Shown here: in pieces, positions 43,738 through 51,981 of the stretch
How the letters are laid out: each line of letters opens with the position of its first letter
Numbering within the stretch: the stretch's first letter is position 1
Assembly (NCBI RefSeq): GCF_000565285.1
Contig: NZ_APVL01000018.1
Coordinates: forward strand, 1-64,000
Origin: Cytobacillus firmus DS1
Lineage (GTDB): Bacteria > Bacillota > Bacilli > Bacillales > Cytobacillaceae
Length of the DNA stretch: 64,000 nucleotides
Direction of reading: 5' to 3'
Notes under the pieces: model-generated
The model's input: the letters and a program-made list of their open reading frames with translations, nothing else
Databases searched by the model: none
Told to the model about the DNA's origin: nothing
Program-made: the position numbers and the translations under genes

Positions 43738-43767
43738 ATTATATTGAATCACTGAAATACGTGTCAA
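43738..43767 (-). promoter_or_regulatory. Promoter of the coupling ATPase
   Basis: TTGACA (43762-43767), 18-base spacer, TATAAT (43738-43743) on the minus strand: both boxes consensus. Confidence 0.75.
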
Positions 43768-45071
43768 CAAGTATTAGCTAAATTTACCTTTTCATACTCA
43801 CCTGTTGCAAGGTTGAAGTAAATTGCCCTGCTAAAAAACTGCTGCTGATTTTTCATGATCGTAAGCCCGCTTAATTGCGGTGGTTCAAATAAATAATAAA
43901 AAACCGGAGTAGCCAGATCACTCTTATCTGTTTCTTTTGAGGCATTTAATTTATTGTAAAATTCTTTGAAGCGGATTGCTGTAATCAGCCCCTGGGTTTG
44001 AAATCCTTCTACTCTAACAAAATAATTAAAGTTCTCCTTATCGTCTCTTTCACCAACTGAGATAGGATATTGAGGGGCACCTTGGAATCTTTGTACTTTC
44101 TCCCCTAATAAGTAATCTCCATTTTCGTACATCTTTGAAACTTGTTCATTTAACAAGCGTTCTTCATGTTTGAACGTAAATTCTCTAATTAACAATTCTT
44201 GAAGCTTATTTATTGAAGTGAAGTATAGGTTCACTTGCTCAGAGTATTCTCCAATTTCAGCAAGAAAACGATTTGCAATACTCGACCATCTTTTAGTAAT
44301 CATACGATTATTCAATTTTTCTTCTGCAATAAAAATGATTCCTTTGGGGAGCGGCAGTTCTTTTTCAGATAAATAATCAAAGTATCTCCTATAACCTTCA
44401 AATTTCAGGTTGAACCTTTGCCCTCTTTCTGTAGCTCGGTCTATTTCTACTGGATAGGTGTATTCACCAATCTTTATTTCTGAATCAGGCTTATAAGAGT
44501 ACTTAGTTTTAGTTTTGTCTGTCCGAAGATAGAAATTTTGAGACGCATATAGATTATCTCTGAATTTCACAAGGAACGTATGTTCGTCAGTCGAGGGTTT
44601 TATTTCTGCTTCATCTTCCGAATGTATGTTCGTCTGTTTCTTTTTATCCAGTATCCTTTCGTTTGCCTCTTTTACTTCAAGGTATACATCGCAAATTAAT
44701 TTGAAGTGCTCTGTTTGTTTTAATGGATATTTGTATAAGTCATAGGGGAAATCACCAAGATCATTATCATACCCTTCTCCTTTATGCCCTGGCGCTATGC
44801 CGTTATACAAATCCATTAGTTCATGACCTTTTTCTGTCAAGTAATGAAGGTGTTTATTAGTTCCCCTTATACTGTCCGAATCAATAAGTTCAGAATTCTT
44901 AAGTTCCAAAATGTTAGTGTATATCCCTTTCTTAGAATTATAGTTTAGGCGGTAACCTAACCCCCTTGTAATTTGTTCAGTTGTTGCAGCTCTTCGTCTA
45001 AATAAAAAATCTAATATCTTTAGTTGTTTAGGGAAAAGTTTATATCCACAAAAAATTGGCATTGTTCCCAT
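43764..45071 (-). CDS. Replication-relaxation family protein
   Basis: 435 residues. N-terminal winged helix (FPKQLKILDFLFRRRAATTEQITRGLGYR...YLTEKGHELM), then a region with HFKLICDVYLEVKEA and DSEIKIGEYTYPVEIDRATERGQRF, the typical Replic_Relax arrangement of wHTH followed by a nuclease-like fold with EIDRGTE-like motif (here EIDRATE). Usually encoded beside FtsK/TraG-type ATPases on Gram-positive plasmids and ICEs, as here. GGAGG is only three bases before the first ATG; a second ATG at codon 4 is possible. Confidence 0.8.
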   Translation of the reverse strand: MGTMPIFCGYKLFPKQLKILDFLFRRRAATTEQITRGLGYRLNYNSKKGIYTNILELKNSELIDSDSIRGTNKHLHYLTEKGHELMDLYNGIAPGHKGEGYDNDLGDFPYDLYKYPLKQTEHFKLICDVYLEVKEANERILDKKKQTNIHSEDEAEIKPSTDEHTFLVKFRDNLYASQNFYLRTDKTKTKYSYKPDSEIKIGEYTYPVEIDRATERGQRFNLKFEGYRRYFDYLSEKELPLPKGIIFIAEEKLNNRMITKRWSSIANRFLAEIGEYSEQVNLYFTSINKLQELLIREFTFKHEERLLNEQVSKMYENGDYLLGEKVQRFQGAPQYPISVGERDDKENFNYFVRVEGFQTQGLITAIRFKEFYNKLNASKETDKSDLATPVFYYLFEPPQLSGLTIMKNQQQFFSRAIYFNLATGEYEKVNLANTC

Positions 45072-45167
45072 TAACCTCCATAAAACAGTTTTAATTTATT
45101 GTAGATTAGTGAGTGAAAAACCTAAAGGAAAATTTAAAAAAATAGTATAGTATGAATGGTCAATTTC

Positions 45168-45225
45168 AAGGTGCAATAAGCCACAATAAAGTCACGCCTT
45201 GGAACTGTGCACCTTTAGCCACGTT
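45168..45225 (+). terminator. Hairpin with T-tract upstream of the segregation locus
   Basis: AAGGTGCA (45168-45175) pairs with TGCACCTT (45208-45215), with TAGCCACGTTTTTT after it. The role is unclear: terminator or part of a short RNA. Confidence 0.4.
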
Positions 45226-45266
45226 TTTTAGTCTGTAAACGTTGATATATAAGGGTTTATGTTGTT

Positions 45267-45326
45267 CCATTTCTATAATCCTTTTCATTCATCCCTTGAC
45301 ATTAGAGAAAAGGATTATAGAAATGG
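45267..45326. repeat. 20-bp perfect inverted repeat around a start region
   Basis: CCATTTCTATAATCCTTTTC (45267-45286) is exactly inverted at 45307-45326, with a 20-base spacer holding TTGACA (45297-45302). The right arm covers the ribosome site and ATG of the next gene. It could be an operator or an RNA hairpin that hides the ribosome site. Confidence 0.75.
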
Positions 45327-45601
45327 ATTACAAATTCGACAATTTTCGCACTGTTTCAAAACAGTTTAAATTTACTAGTAATACAGTTGGTAGATTGAAA
45401 GATTTTCGAACTATTAATCCCAGCTCCCCCTCCCTCTTTTTGAACACCCCAAAGGAGGAAATCTGGATAAATGACCATGACTTAAACGCAATAATCGGTA
45501 AAAAATATGGTGGGGGAGTCTTTCTTAAAGCTCTAGAATTTCATGTTGGATGTATCCTAAACTGTCTTAGCAGAGAATACAAAATGAAAACTTTTATATA
45601 A
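45323..45601 (+). CDS. Small protein next to the ParM locus
   Basis: 92 residues from ATG at 45323, AAAGGA eight bases before, both inside the right arm of the inverted repeat. Contains WINDHDLNAIIGKKYGGGVFLKALEFHVG. No family recognised; a small DNA-binding or regulatory protein is possible. Frame is open upstream to 45242 but that covers the repeat. It lies 146 bases before the ParM-like gene on the same strand. Confidence 0.5.
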   Translation: MDYKFDNFRTVSKQFKFTSNTVGRLKDFRTINPSSPSLFLNTPKEEIWINDHDLNAIIGKKYGGGVFLKALEFHVGCILNCLSREYKMKTFI

Positions 45602-45722
45602 ATATTAGTATAAATATAAATATAAAAGCGGAACCTATTTTTATATAAGTATTTATATAAATTTTGGAGTAGCGTTGACAAAAAAATAAATATTGGTATA
45701 ATTTTTTATATAAATAAATTAA
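45602..45722. repeat. AT-rich iterons, candidate centromere
   Basis: At least five copies of (T)TATATAAATA/TATATAAGTATTTA-like words flank and overlap the parM promoter. Actin-type partition loci carry the centromere (parC) with the promoter in repeats bound by ParR. Similar words recur at 49365-49430. Confidence 0.55.
45675..45702 (+). promoter_or_regulatory. parM promoter
   Basis: TTGACA (45675-45680), 16-base spacer, TATAAT (45697-45702), embedded in the AT-rich iterons, so ParR binding would repress it. Confidence 0.7.
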
Positions 45723-45747
45723 TCTTCCTGAGGAGGAAAAAAACGGT

Positions 45748-46959
45748 ATGGCAAAAACACCAGAAATTCATTTAGATTGTACAAATGATAATGGCAACTC
45801 AGAGCAAGCTTTATACATAAACGGAGATTTAGTTAGACAACCAAATGTATATGCGGAGCCGACCTCAAAAGGCTTTGTAGATAACGTATCCCCAGAATCA
45901 CAAATCGAAAACTTAATGAATCAAATTGATGTCACAATTTCTTCGCGCAGCATTCAATTTAATGGGGATTATTATATAGGCCTAAAAGCAATTAAAAGCA
46001 AATACCAACCAGTTTCGATGGATGTTGAGCTAGATACTAAGTATGATAGTGATTTGCCAATCATTAATACTCTAGGAACATTGGCAGCAAAAGCAGTTCA
46101 AAATTACTTTAAAGAGAATAAGAAGATCCCTTCAGAACTAGATGTGACAGTTGATATGCTGACAGCATTACCTGTTGAACAATGGAATCCAAAGAATGCT
46201 GACGTTTTTGCCAAGCGATTTACTGGAGACAATGAATCTTTAATTCATAATGTAACTGTCCATATTAACAATGTAGATGTGCTTGTTAAAATAAGATTTG
46301 GACAGGTTAAGGTTGCAGCTGAAGGTGTTCCTGCCCTATTCGCGCTCTTGTTTGATCAAAATCTTAACAATCGAAACGATGAAATATTCAAACATTTTAG
46401 TGAAGATTATGGGAAAGAAATTACTGGAGAGTATCTAAAAGGCAAGCGGATTTCTCATATTGATATTGGAGATGGAACTTCTGATATGCCAGTTACCGAC
46501 GGATTTAATCTTGATACCCATTTTGTAACAGGGTGTAATCACGGTGTAGGACATGCAATAGAAGCAGCTATACAAAACTTTAAAGAAAAACATTCAACAT
46601 TAAAAAAATTAACAAGACAAAAATTTAGTGAGTATTTAAAAGATGAAAATCATCAATACCATCAAGATGCAGTAAGGTTTTTCCAAAAAACTGCACTAGT
46701 ACAATCTAAATTCATTTTTAAACACTATCAAAGAGTCCTTTCTGCTTTTGATAATGAAGTCGATTTAATTGTGGTCTATGGAGGAGGCAGCATTGCACTT
46801 AAGGATTCTCTTTATCCATTATTAGAAGACCTTGGAGGAAAATTAGGCAAAGAAATTCTTTGGGTTCCTGAAGAATATGCTCCCCTAATGAATGTTGAGG
46901 GTCTGTTGGTATTATTAAATCGAATGAAAAACCAAAGCAAGAAAAAAGTGAAAGCCTAA
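45748..46959 (+). CDS. parM: ParM/Alp-type actin-like segregation ATPase
   Basis: 403 residues. Actin-fold signatures: N-terminal strand (IHLDCTNDNGNSEQ, a variant of phosphate 1), ISHIDIGDGTSDMPV (phosphate 2 / DxGxGT) and VVYGGGSIALKDSLYPLL (adenosine motif). Length fits plasmid ParM/AlfA/Alp7A proteins rather than MreB or FtsA. It should form filaments that push or pull plasmid copies apart with the downstream adaptor. GAGGAGG ribosome site. A small palindrome (46972-46998) separates it from parR. Confidence 0.85.
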   Translation: MAKTPEIHLDCTNDNGNSEQALYINGDLVRQPNVYAEPTSKGFVDNVSPESQIENLMNQIDVTISSRSIQFNGDYYIGLKAIKSKYQPVSMDVELDTKYDSDLPIINTLGTLAAKAVQNYFKENKKIPSELDVTVDMLTALPVEQWNPKNADVFAKRFTGDNESLIHNVTVHINNVDVLVKIRFGQVKVAAEGVPALFALLFDQNLNNRNDEIFKHFSEDYGKEITGEYLKGKRISHIDIGDGTSDMPVTDGFNLDTHFVTGCNHGVGHAIEAAIQNFKEKHSTLKKLTRQKFSEYLKDENHQYHQDAVRFFQKTALVQSKFIFKHYQRVLSAFDNEVDLIVVYGGGSIALKDSLYPLLEDLGGKLGKEILWVPEEYAPLMNVEGLLVLLNRMKNQSKKKVKA

Positions 46960-46971
46960 CCTTATAAGATT

Positions 46972-46998
46972 CAAGGTATAGCCTCTGAGGTTATACCT
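46972..46998. repeat. Palindrome between parM and parR
   Basis: AAGGTATAGCCTC / GAGGTTATACCTT around a single T. It may limit or tune parR expression. Confidence 0.5.
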
Positions 46999-47021
46999 TC
47001 CTTCATGGAAGGAGGGTGAAA

Positions 47022-47531
47022 ATGGGTAGACAAAAAAAGTCCATAAAGAAACCTGGTAGTCAGATACCGTTAAAATTGAAAGAAAACGAGCCGGATCATA
47101 TTGTTGATTGGTTTAATGCTCAAGGTACCATAGCTGATTCGATTAGATATCTAATCGAAAAAGATATAGCCGAAAATGGCATCCGAGACCTTACATATGA
47201 AATGAAGCAGCGTTTTTCATATTATAAACCAAGCCATAAGGTTGCTAAAGAAAGTAGTCATCCAGTTATGCAGAATGAAGTAATGGAACAAAATTCTTTA
47301 AACAATAATGATTCAAACCCAGCTGTTTCTTCTCGTAACGATAATATAGGGAGTAGTGGTTCCTCTGTTTTACCTGTTGATAAAGAACAAGAGAAACCTA
47401 AAATTGAAGAGCCTTCCCTTTCCCCTGTCAACATCAATCAAGAAAAATCAAAGGAAAAAAAGATTATTGAAGAAATAACTGGGGAAAATGACGATGATTT
47501 AGATATTGATGACTTAAATATATTTGGATGA
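47022..47531 (+). CDS. parR: ParR-like centromere-binding adaptor
   Basis: 169 residues from ATG at 47022 (GGAGGG five bases upstream). Basic N-terminus, then PLKLKENEPDHIVDWFNAQGTIADSIRYLIEKDI, a ribbon-helix-helix-like region (strand, two helices) seen in ParR-type adaptors, then a disordered Ser/Asn-rich linker and an acidic tail EEITGENDDDLDIDDLNIFG that may contact the ParM filament. Position directly after parM fits. A strong terminator follows. Confidence 0.75.
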   Translation: MGRQKKSIKKPGSQIPLKLKENEPDHIVDWFNAQGTIADSIRYLIEKDIAENGIRDLTYEMKQRFSYYKPSHKVAKESSHPVMQNEVMEQNSLNNNDSNPAVSSRNDNIGSSGSSVLPVDKEQEKPKIEEPSLSPVNINQEKSKEKKIIEEITGENDDDLDIDDLNIFG

Positions 47532-47570
47532 AAAAGTGCTACAAGCCTCCAAAGGGGTTGTAGCACTTTT
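47532..47570 (+). terminator. Terminator of the parMR operon
   Basis: AAAAGTGCTACAA (47532-47544) / TTGTAGCACTTTT (47558-47570), perfect 13-bp stem with T-rich end. Confidence 0.85.
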
Positions 47571-47680
47571 AATTAATCATGAATTATTGTATTTAACATA
47601 CTCACTTTTAATTGAGCTTTTTTATAGCCCTTCTTAGCCCCTCTTAGGATTTCCATATTTGTTGCAGTTCATATTAGCAA

Positions 47681-47875
47681 TCACACTGCACAATCCATGA
47701 AAATAAGTAATTCCTCTTCTGGAAAATGTCTGCCGCAATAATGGCAAATCACTTTTTCCCACCCTGGATCAGAATCAATTCAGGCCGGTAACCTTTCTTC
47801 TTGCGTTCTTCCTGGCGCTTGAAAATTCTTTTAAAAACTTATCAGGAGCCTGTTGGAGTTCTTCTCTGGAGACTC
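47681..47875 (-). pseudogene. Frameshifted zinc-ribbon protein remnant
   Basis: Three successive reading frames on the minus strand give one sensible protein: SREELQQAPDKFLKEF, then RQEERKKKGYRPELI, then DPGWEKVICHYCGRHFPEEEL. At least two shifts are needed. The CHYCGRHF part is a zinc-finger half. It lies just behind the 47882 gene. Either a decayed gene or indel errors. Confidence 0.45.
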
Positions 47876-47881
47876 TTTACA

Positions 47882-48457
47882 TTAGTTAATCACATTCCCC
47901 TTTGATTTCATTTGATTAACGAACAAATTCGATTCGTCTGGAGTCATTTCGAATAATTCATCAAGATATTCCATGACTTCCTGAATAGACATTTCTCCAT
48001 CTGAATACGGATGTAGCCATTCTCCAGTATCGCCAACCAGCTTCTTAACAAGTGAATCGATTACTCCCGTAGGTTCAATTCGGTCAAAGAAATCAAATAT
48101 AACTCCTGTTTGCTCATATTTCTCATAAACTTCCCAACGCTTCTTTTCAATCTCAGCCAATATGGTCAGCACCATTACCCATTCCACGTTAAACACTTTG
48201 TTTTCCATTTGACTGAAGAACAGCAACCGTTCCCTAAGTCCTTCCTCCGGTTCCTCTCCCCTTAGAAATTCACTGGTATTATCATAAAAATTCGGGATAG
48301 GCTCTCCAGCCAAGAAAGAAAGAATTTTCTCGGTATCGTCAAACATATCAAAAATATTGTGAATCTCCATTCCGCTCATTACGGTAATTTCTTCAATTGC
48401 CTGAAAAACAGACCGGTGCATTTTCATAATTTCCATTGCTGCATCAATTTTTTTCAT
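47882..48457 (-). CDS. Acidic helical protein, function unknown
   Basis: 191 residues, strongly acidic (pI low), helical: EEGLRERLLFFSQMENKVFNVEWVMVL, VMEYLDELFEMTPDE. No membrane segment and no motif I recognise. It has GTGGGGGAATTG upstream of ATG. Neighbours are small zinc-ribbon type genes, some broken; the block looks like plasmid accessory genes. Confidence 0.6.
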   Translation of the reverse strand: MKKIDAAMEIMKMHRSVFQAIEEITVMSGMEIHNIFDMFDDTEKILSFLAGEPIPNFYDNTSEFLRGEEPEEGLRERLLFFSQMENKVFNVEWVMVLTILAEIEKKRWEVYEKYEQTGVIFDFFDRIEPTGVIDSLVKKLVGDTGEWLHPYSDGEMSIQEVMEYLDELFEMTPDESNLFVNQMKSKGNVIN

Positions 48458-48483
48458 GTCAATTCCCCCACGTTTATAGAGAA

Positions 48484-48936
48484 TCAGCTACTAAGCTGGC
48501 TCCTCTTCTTTTTCTCCAACCCTATGCATTTTTTAATTAATTCCGTTAGCCTTTCTTCCAAATCTTCCGTAACAAAAAGTTTCCGGCTCGGATTAATCTT
48601 TACCCATTCTCTCACAAAGTCTTTAGCTATTACCTTTATGCATCCTTCCGAACATGCACGTTCCAAACCAGTTTCTGTGGTAAATTCCAAATTCCAATTA
48701 AGGCTAGGGTTAATTGTAAAGTAATTTCCACCGTCTTGGCTGGAGACTTTGGTGGAGCAATTTCCACACTTGAAACTCCATTTTCGGGAAGGGTTAAACT
48801 GTTTTTTATCAATCATCAAATATTCTAAAGGGATAAGGTATTTCCCTTCAATCTGTTTACGTTGGGAGTAATTTCGGCTTAAACGAGTATGTCTATTTTG
48901 CGTATTTATTAATTCGTCAAATCTTTCAATCTCCAA
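48484..48936 (-). CDS. Zinc-ribbon protein of unknown function
   Basis: 150 residues from TTG at 48936. Contains FKCGNCSTK and RACSEGCIK, a CxxC...CxxxC pair spaced as a zinc ribbon, between basic and helical regions (ELIKKCIGLEKKKR). Its start overlaps the stop of a frameshifted upstream gene. Could bind nucleic acid; no known family. Confidence 0.55.
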   Translation of the reverse strand: MEIERFDELINTQNRHTRLSRNYSQRKQIEGKYLIPLEYLMIDKKQFNPSRKWSFKCGNCSTKVSSQDGGNYFTINPSLNWNLEFTTETGLERACSEGCIKVIAKDFVREWVKINPSRKLFVTEDLEERLTELIKKCIGLEKKKRSQLSS

Positions 48937-49200
48937 GGGTTTTCATAATTTCACAGGCCAATAATAACATATCATCCGAATCTAAATAACAGCCTGAACC
49001 ATCATAAGTGGCAATATACACGCTTCCGTCTTCTGTATTATCCTGAAGCTCTGTGGATTAATAACTTTTGCATCTCGCAACCCATTCTCTGTTTTGCAAG
49101 TCGGACAAACATATATATGTTTTCGTTTTGATTCATTATTTGGATTTTCAATCATAACTGCTTTTACAGTGTATCTTCTGCAGCTAGCGCTGCCATTTAA
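48926..49200 (-). pseudogene. Frameshifted small protein with CxxC motif
   Basis: On the minus strand a frame reads ASCRRYTVKAVMIENPN, KRKHIYVCPTCKTENGLRDAKVINPQ, then must shift by one base (near 49050) to continue LQDNTEDGSVYIATYDGSGCY ... LLLACEIMKTLGD, ending at TGA 48926-48928. A run of nine G lies just upstream (49202-49210), a typical place for slippage or sequencing error. Confidence 0.55.
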
Positions 49201-49359
49201 GCCCCCCCCCGATAATGCTCTTGAAATTATCCTTCCTGTATAGATTACTAACCTATTTTGATGTACCCCACTTAGAAATGCTAATTATTGAATTCAATTC
49301 TAAAAGTCTCGTTACCCCTGCGAAACTATTAAATCTCCCCTTCTCCCCTCTAAAAATCA

Positions 49360-49440
49360 TTTTATTATTAATTATATAAATATTTATGACTAATTTATAT
49401 AAATAATTATAAATGTTTATATAAAAATTTATACCCAACA
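49360..49440. repeat. AT-rich iterons similar to the parM region
   Basis: TTATATAAATATTTA, TTTATATAAATAATT and TTTATATAAAAATTT words repeat here, as at 45602-45722. A second ParR-type binding region is possible. Confidence 0.45.
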
Positions 49441-49483
49441 ATAATTAAAGTTAATGCGAGAGTAATTTCCTGCAAATCGTTAT

Positions 49484-49912
49484 CTAAATACGAAATCTCA
49501 TGTAGGACAAGATAACATATTAGCCTATTAATATGTTATATGGATGTTCAAGCTGTGAATTACAATGAAGAGCAAGTCCCTATATACCCTATTGAGATGT
49601 TAAATAATATATCCAAATACGAACTATCATGAATAGCAACTTATATATGCGACCTCTTAGTATGTTACTTGATAAATCGATATATGAATTCTCATGAAGG
49701 GCAAAATATCAGCAGGGTTATTAATAGGTTGAATATAATATCGAGCTATGAGTTATGATGTAGGGCGAGAGAATTGGAAGGTTGTGATTATTGGGGAGCG
49801 GAACATTCTGGCTGCAAAGAGCTGGAAAAGGTGAATTGAGATGTGAGTTCTCAAGTAGAGCGGCTTGTTTAATAGGTTATAAATATGCGATAATTGAACT
49901 ATTAATAGGTGG
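49484..49912. repeat. 64-65 bp degenerate tandem array with CTATTAATAKGTKA sites
   Basis: Units begin with a CGAA-type/TCTCATGWAGGGCAA-like block (starting about 49489, 49554, 49619, 49683, 49747) and each carries a second block matching CTATTAATAKGTKA (49525, 49589, 49654, 49718; then 49866 and 49899). Period is 64-65 bases, about six helix turns, so the sites face the same side. More copies lie at 50645, 50668 and 51895, flanking the MerR-like gene. Looks like a protein-loading array (centromere, origin or operator). Confidence 0.65.
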
Positions 49913-49932
49913 ATTCGAAAGGGAAGATGCAA

Positions 49933-50631
49933 ATGGAAGTTGAATTTATAACCCTTGGTGATGCTGCGGATCGGCTTGGAGTTCCAGCATCAACTTTAAG
50001 GAATTGGACTGATCAATTAGAACAATTTGAAGTGCATTATGTGAAACGGAATAATCGAAATGAAAGAATTTACTATGATGACGACCTGCAAATATTTAAA
50101 TTTATCCAAGACTTGAAAGATGAACATGGCAGAAGAACAACTATGAAAGATATTGCGGCAATGTTGAAAGACATGAGAGAACGTTTCAATTTAAGAGATG
50201 AAGAAGATGCTCCAGTTCCGAAGCCAAGTAATAAAACTGGTGATCTATTAAATGCTGATGATGTACAAAGATTGCTGGATAACCAACGTGTGAGGACACT
50301 GTTCAGCTACATGATAGGTGAAACAACTAAACAGATTCGAAATGATTTGGTTGAGGAATTCCAGCAGCAGCTTGCTACTGAACGTGAAATTTTAAAGGAG
50401 ACGCTTAGAGAAGAGGTTCGAAAGGAGTTACTTGATAATCAAAGTATTGTAGAAACTAAGTTACAAGGTCTACAAGATGAACAGGAAAAGCGCGATAAAG
50501 AATTAACTGAGGAATTGAAAAGGCGAGATGCAGAGTCATTAAAGCTATTAAGAGAGTTAATGGAGCAAAGAAAGAAAGAAGCAGAAGAACAGAAGAACAA
50601 GGGATTTTTCAGCCGTTTATTCGGGGGATAA
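49933..50631 (+). CDS. MerR/RacA-like DNA-binding protein with coiled coil
   Basis: 232 residues from ATG at 49933 (AAAGGG nine bases upstream; ATG 49927 and GTG 49909 are in frame). N-terminal MerR-type HTH (TLGDAADRLGVPASTLRNW, YYDDDLQIFKFIQDL), a linker, then about 110 residues of coiled coil (KETLREEVRKELLD..., ELTEELKRRDAESLKLLRELMEQRKK). It ends KGFFSRLFGG, an amphipathic tail that could touch the membrane. This resembles RacA-type and DUF3967 proteins of Bacillus that anchor DNA. Repeated sites on both sides of the gene are the obvious targets. Confidence 0.75.
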   Translation: MEVEFITLGDAADRLGVPASTLRNWTDQLEQFEVHYVKRNNRNERIYYDDDLQIFKFIQDLKDEHGRRTTMKDIAAMLKDMRERFNLRDEEDAPVPKPSNKTGDLLNADDVQRLLDNQRVRTLFSYMIGETTKQIRNDLVEEFQQQLATEREILKETLREEVRKELLDNQSIVETKLQGLQDEQEKRDKELTEELKRRDAESLKLLRELMEQRKKEAEEQKNKGFFSRLFGG

Positions 50632-50644
50632 ACTATAATAGAGC

Positions 50645-50681
50645 CTACTAATAGGTGAAGAATTGATCTCTTAGTAGGTGA
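50645..50681. promoter_or_regulatory. Two CTATTAATAKGTKA-like sites behind the MerR-like gene
   Basis: CTACTAATAGGTGA (50645-50658) and CTCTTAGTAGGTGA (50668-50681), 23 bases apart, upstream of the promoter at 50708. Same motif as in the tandem array. Confidence 0.55.
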
Positions 50682-50707
50682 GATACTCAGAAAATATATT
50701 CAAAGTA

Positions 50708-50736
50708 TTGTAATATGTGGGATGTTAAGATATATT
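50708..50736 (+). promoter_or_regulatory. Promoter of the pilus-region gene 50829
   Basis: TTGTAA (50708-50713), 17-base spacer, TATATT (50731-50736), directly followed by the attenuator leader. Confidence 0.5.
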
Positions 50737-50766
50737 TACCATATAAAATCTAATAATTAATTATAA

Positions 50767-50811
50767 GCGAAGAACGCAATCTACCGGTAAGGGCAGGATT
50801 GCGTTTTTTTT
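50767..50811 (+). promoter_or_regulatory. Attenuator leader before 50829
   Basis: Mini-hairpin GCG-AAGAA-CGC (50767-50777) whose 3' arm starts the terminator stem ACGCAATC (50774-50781) / GATTGCGT (50797-50804), then a T8 run and AGGAGGGG. The stem bases differ from the leftward copies (CGG/CCG) but pairing and the AAGAA loop are kept. Confidence 0.75.
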
Positions 50812-50828
50812 CTTAGGAGGGGACTACA

Positions 50829-51836
50829 GTGCAAAAACTAATGAATCCGTTTCAGTTCGTAGATGAAAATTTTGAATGGCATTGGTATGATTTATACAGT
50901 TCAAAAACAGCAATAATTGGTGACAAAAATCAATCCAATAAAATGCAGCTGTTAGAAAAGATAAGTGATACCTTGTACCAGATTGATCACAAAAGTCTTT
51001 TCTGGATAGGGGATGTAAGGCCAGGTGAGTCAGAAACATCAGACGATTTCAATATGATTGAATTTGAATCGCAGCCAGCTGAACGACATGTAAGAAATGG
51101 TCCGTTTGAGGAAACAAGGATGTCCTTTGTGCAACTGTATTTTGAAGCGTTATGTATTAAAAGAGGTGTTACTAGAAGTGAGTTAATTCCTCTTGCATCT
51201 TATCGTAAACATCAAGAAGGACCACTGGTCGGCTATTTAAGGGCTATTAATAGCTTACAAGATTCTGAAGAAAAAGAGTGGTTACTTAAAGAGCTAAAAA
51301 AATTGGAGACAATAACTTGGAACTACAAAAGAGGGTATGTTTATGAAATCAAAGACGTTGAAAGTCCTGTTGATCTATTAATAGAGTACATAAAAGGTAT
51401 GTGGTCGTATTGGGCTTTAACATCATCCCTGGCAGAACCTCAGCAAATGCTACTGGTAATTGATATTCCGAAGAAATTAACAGAGATGGACACAAGCGTA
51501 GAAATTAAGGAGATTATAAGAAAGCTATTGGGAAGTATTGTTCAGCTTTCAGAAATTATTACAGTGAGTGTCATTATAAGTACGGAAACAATGTTTCCGG
51601 TCCCTGAGTTAAATATCAGACACCAACTGTACCTACCATATAGCTCAAATGACTTTAGTTGGCATCAGGTAGAAAACCAGCCATTTTTCAACAGTGATGT
51701 TATAGAAGCATGGAGTAACCATAACTCAAGCTGCGGCTTATGGATTGATTTTGCAACTGGTGAAAAAACAACCTTACATGACACAAATAAAATTTTATTT
51801 AAAAATAGGGTTGAAATTGAAAGCGCAATTGAATAG
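50829..51836 (+). CDS. Unknown protein heading the pilus region
   Basis: 335 residues from GTG at 50829 (AGGAGGGG upstream). Mixed alpha/beta; segments such as TAIIGDKNQSNKMQLLEKI and QQMLLVIDIPKKL suggest a degenerate P-loop-like or receiver-like fold, but no intact motif is visible. No signal peptide. Separate from the following operon by a second attenuator leader. Probably an accessory of the pilus or its control. Confidence 0.6.
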   Translation: MQKLMNPFQFVDENFEWHWYDLYSSKTAIIGDKNQSNKMQLLEKISDTLYQIDHKSLFWIGDVRPGESETSDDFNMIEFESQPAERHVRNGPFEETRMSFVQLYFEALCIKRGVTRSELIPLASYRKHQEGPLVGYLRAINSLQDSEEKEWLLKELKKLETITWNYKRGYVYEIKDVESPVDLLIEYIKGMWSYWALTSSLAEPQQMLLVIDIPKKLTEMDTSVEIKEIIRKLLGSIVQLSEIITVSVIISTETMFPVPELNIRHQLYLPYSSNDFSWHQVENQPFFNSDVIEAWSNHNSSCGLWIDFATGEKTTLHDTNKILFKNRVEIESAIE

Positions 51837-51894
51837 AATATGTGTTAGAAAGAATTACCAAGAGAACCACCAAATTATTTTTCTAACAATACAA

Positions 51895-51961
51895 CTATTA
51901 ATATGTGATTAAGATGCGAAGAACGCACTCTTGCCTTAAACGGGTCAGAGTGCGTTTTTTT
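51895..51961 (+). promoter_or_regulatory. Repeat site and attenuator leader before the tad operon
   Basis: CTATTAATATGTGA (51895-51908), then mini-hairpin GCG-AAGAA-CGC (51916-51926) sharing its 3' arm with the terminator stem ACGCACTC (51923-51930) / GAGTGCGT (51948-51955) and a T10 run; ribosome site AAAGGGGTG follows. Confidence 0.75.
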
Positions 51962-51981
51962 TTTCGGAAAGGGGTGTAATC

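Noticed and set aside
49484..49912. Tandem array as a CRISPR locus
   Set aside because: Units are 64-65 bp and degenerate throughout, with no identical repeat/unique spacer alternation and no cas genes.
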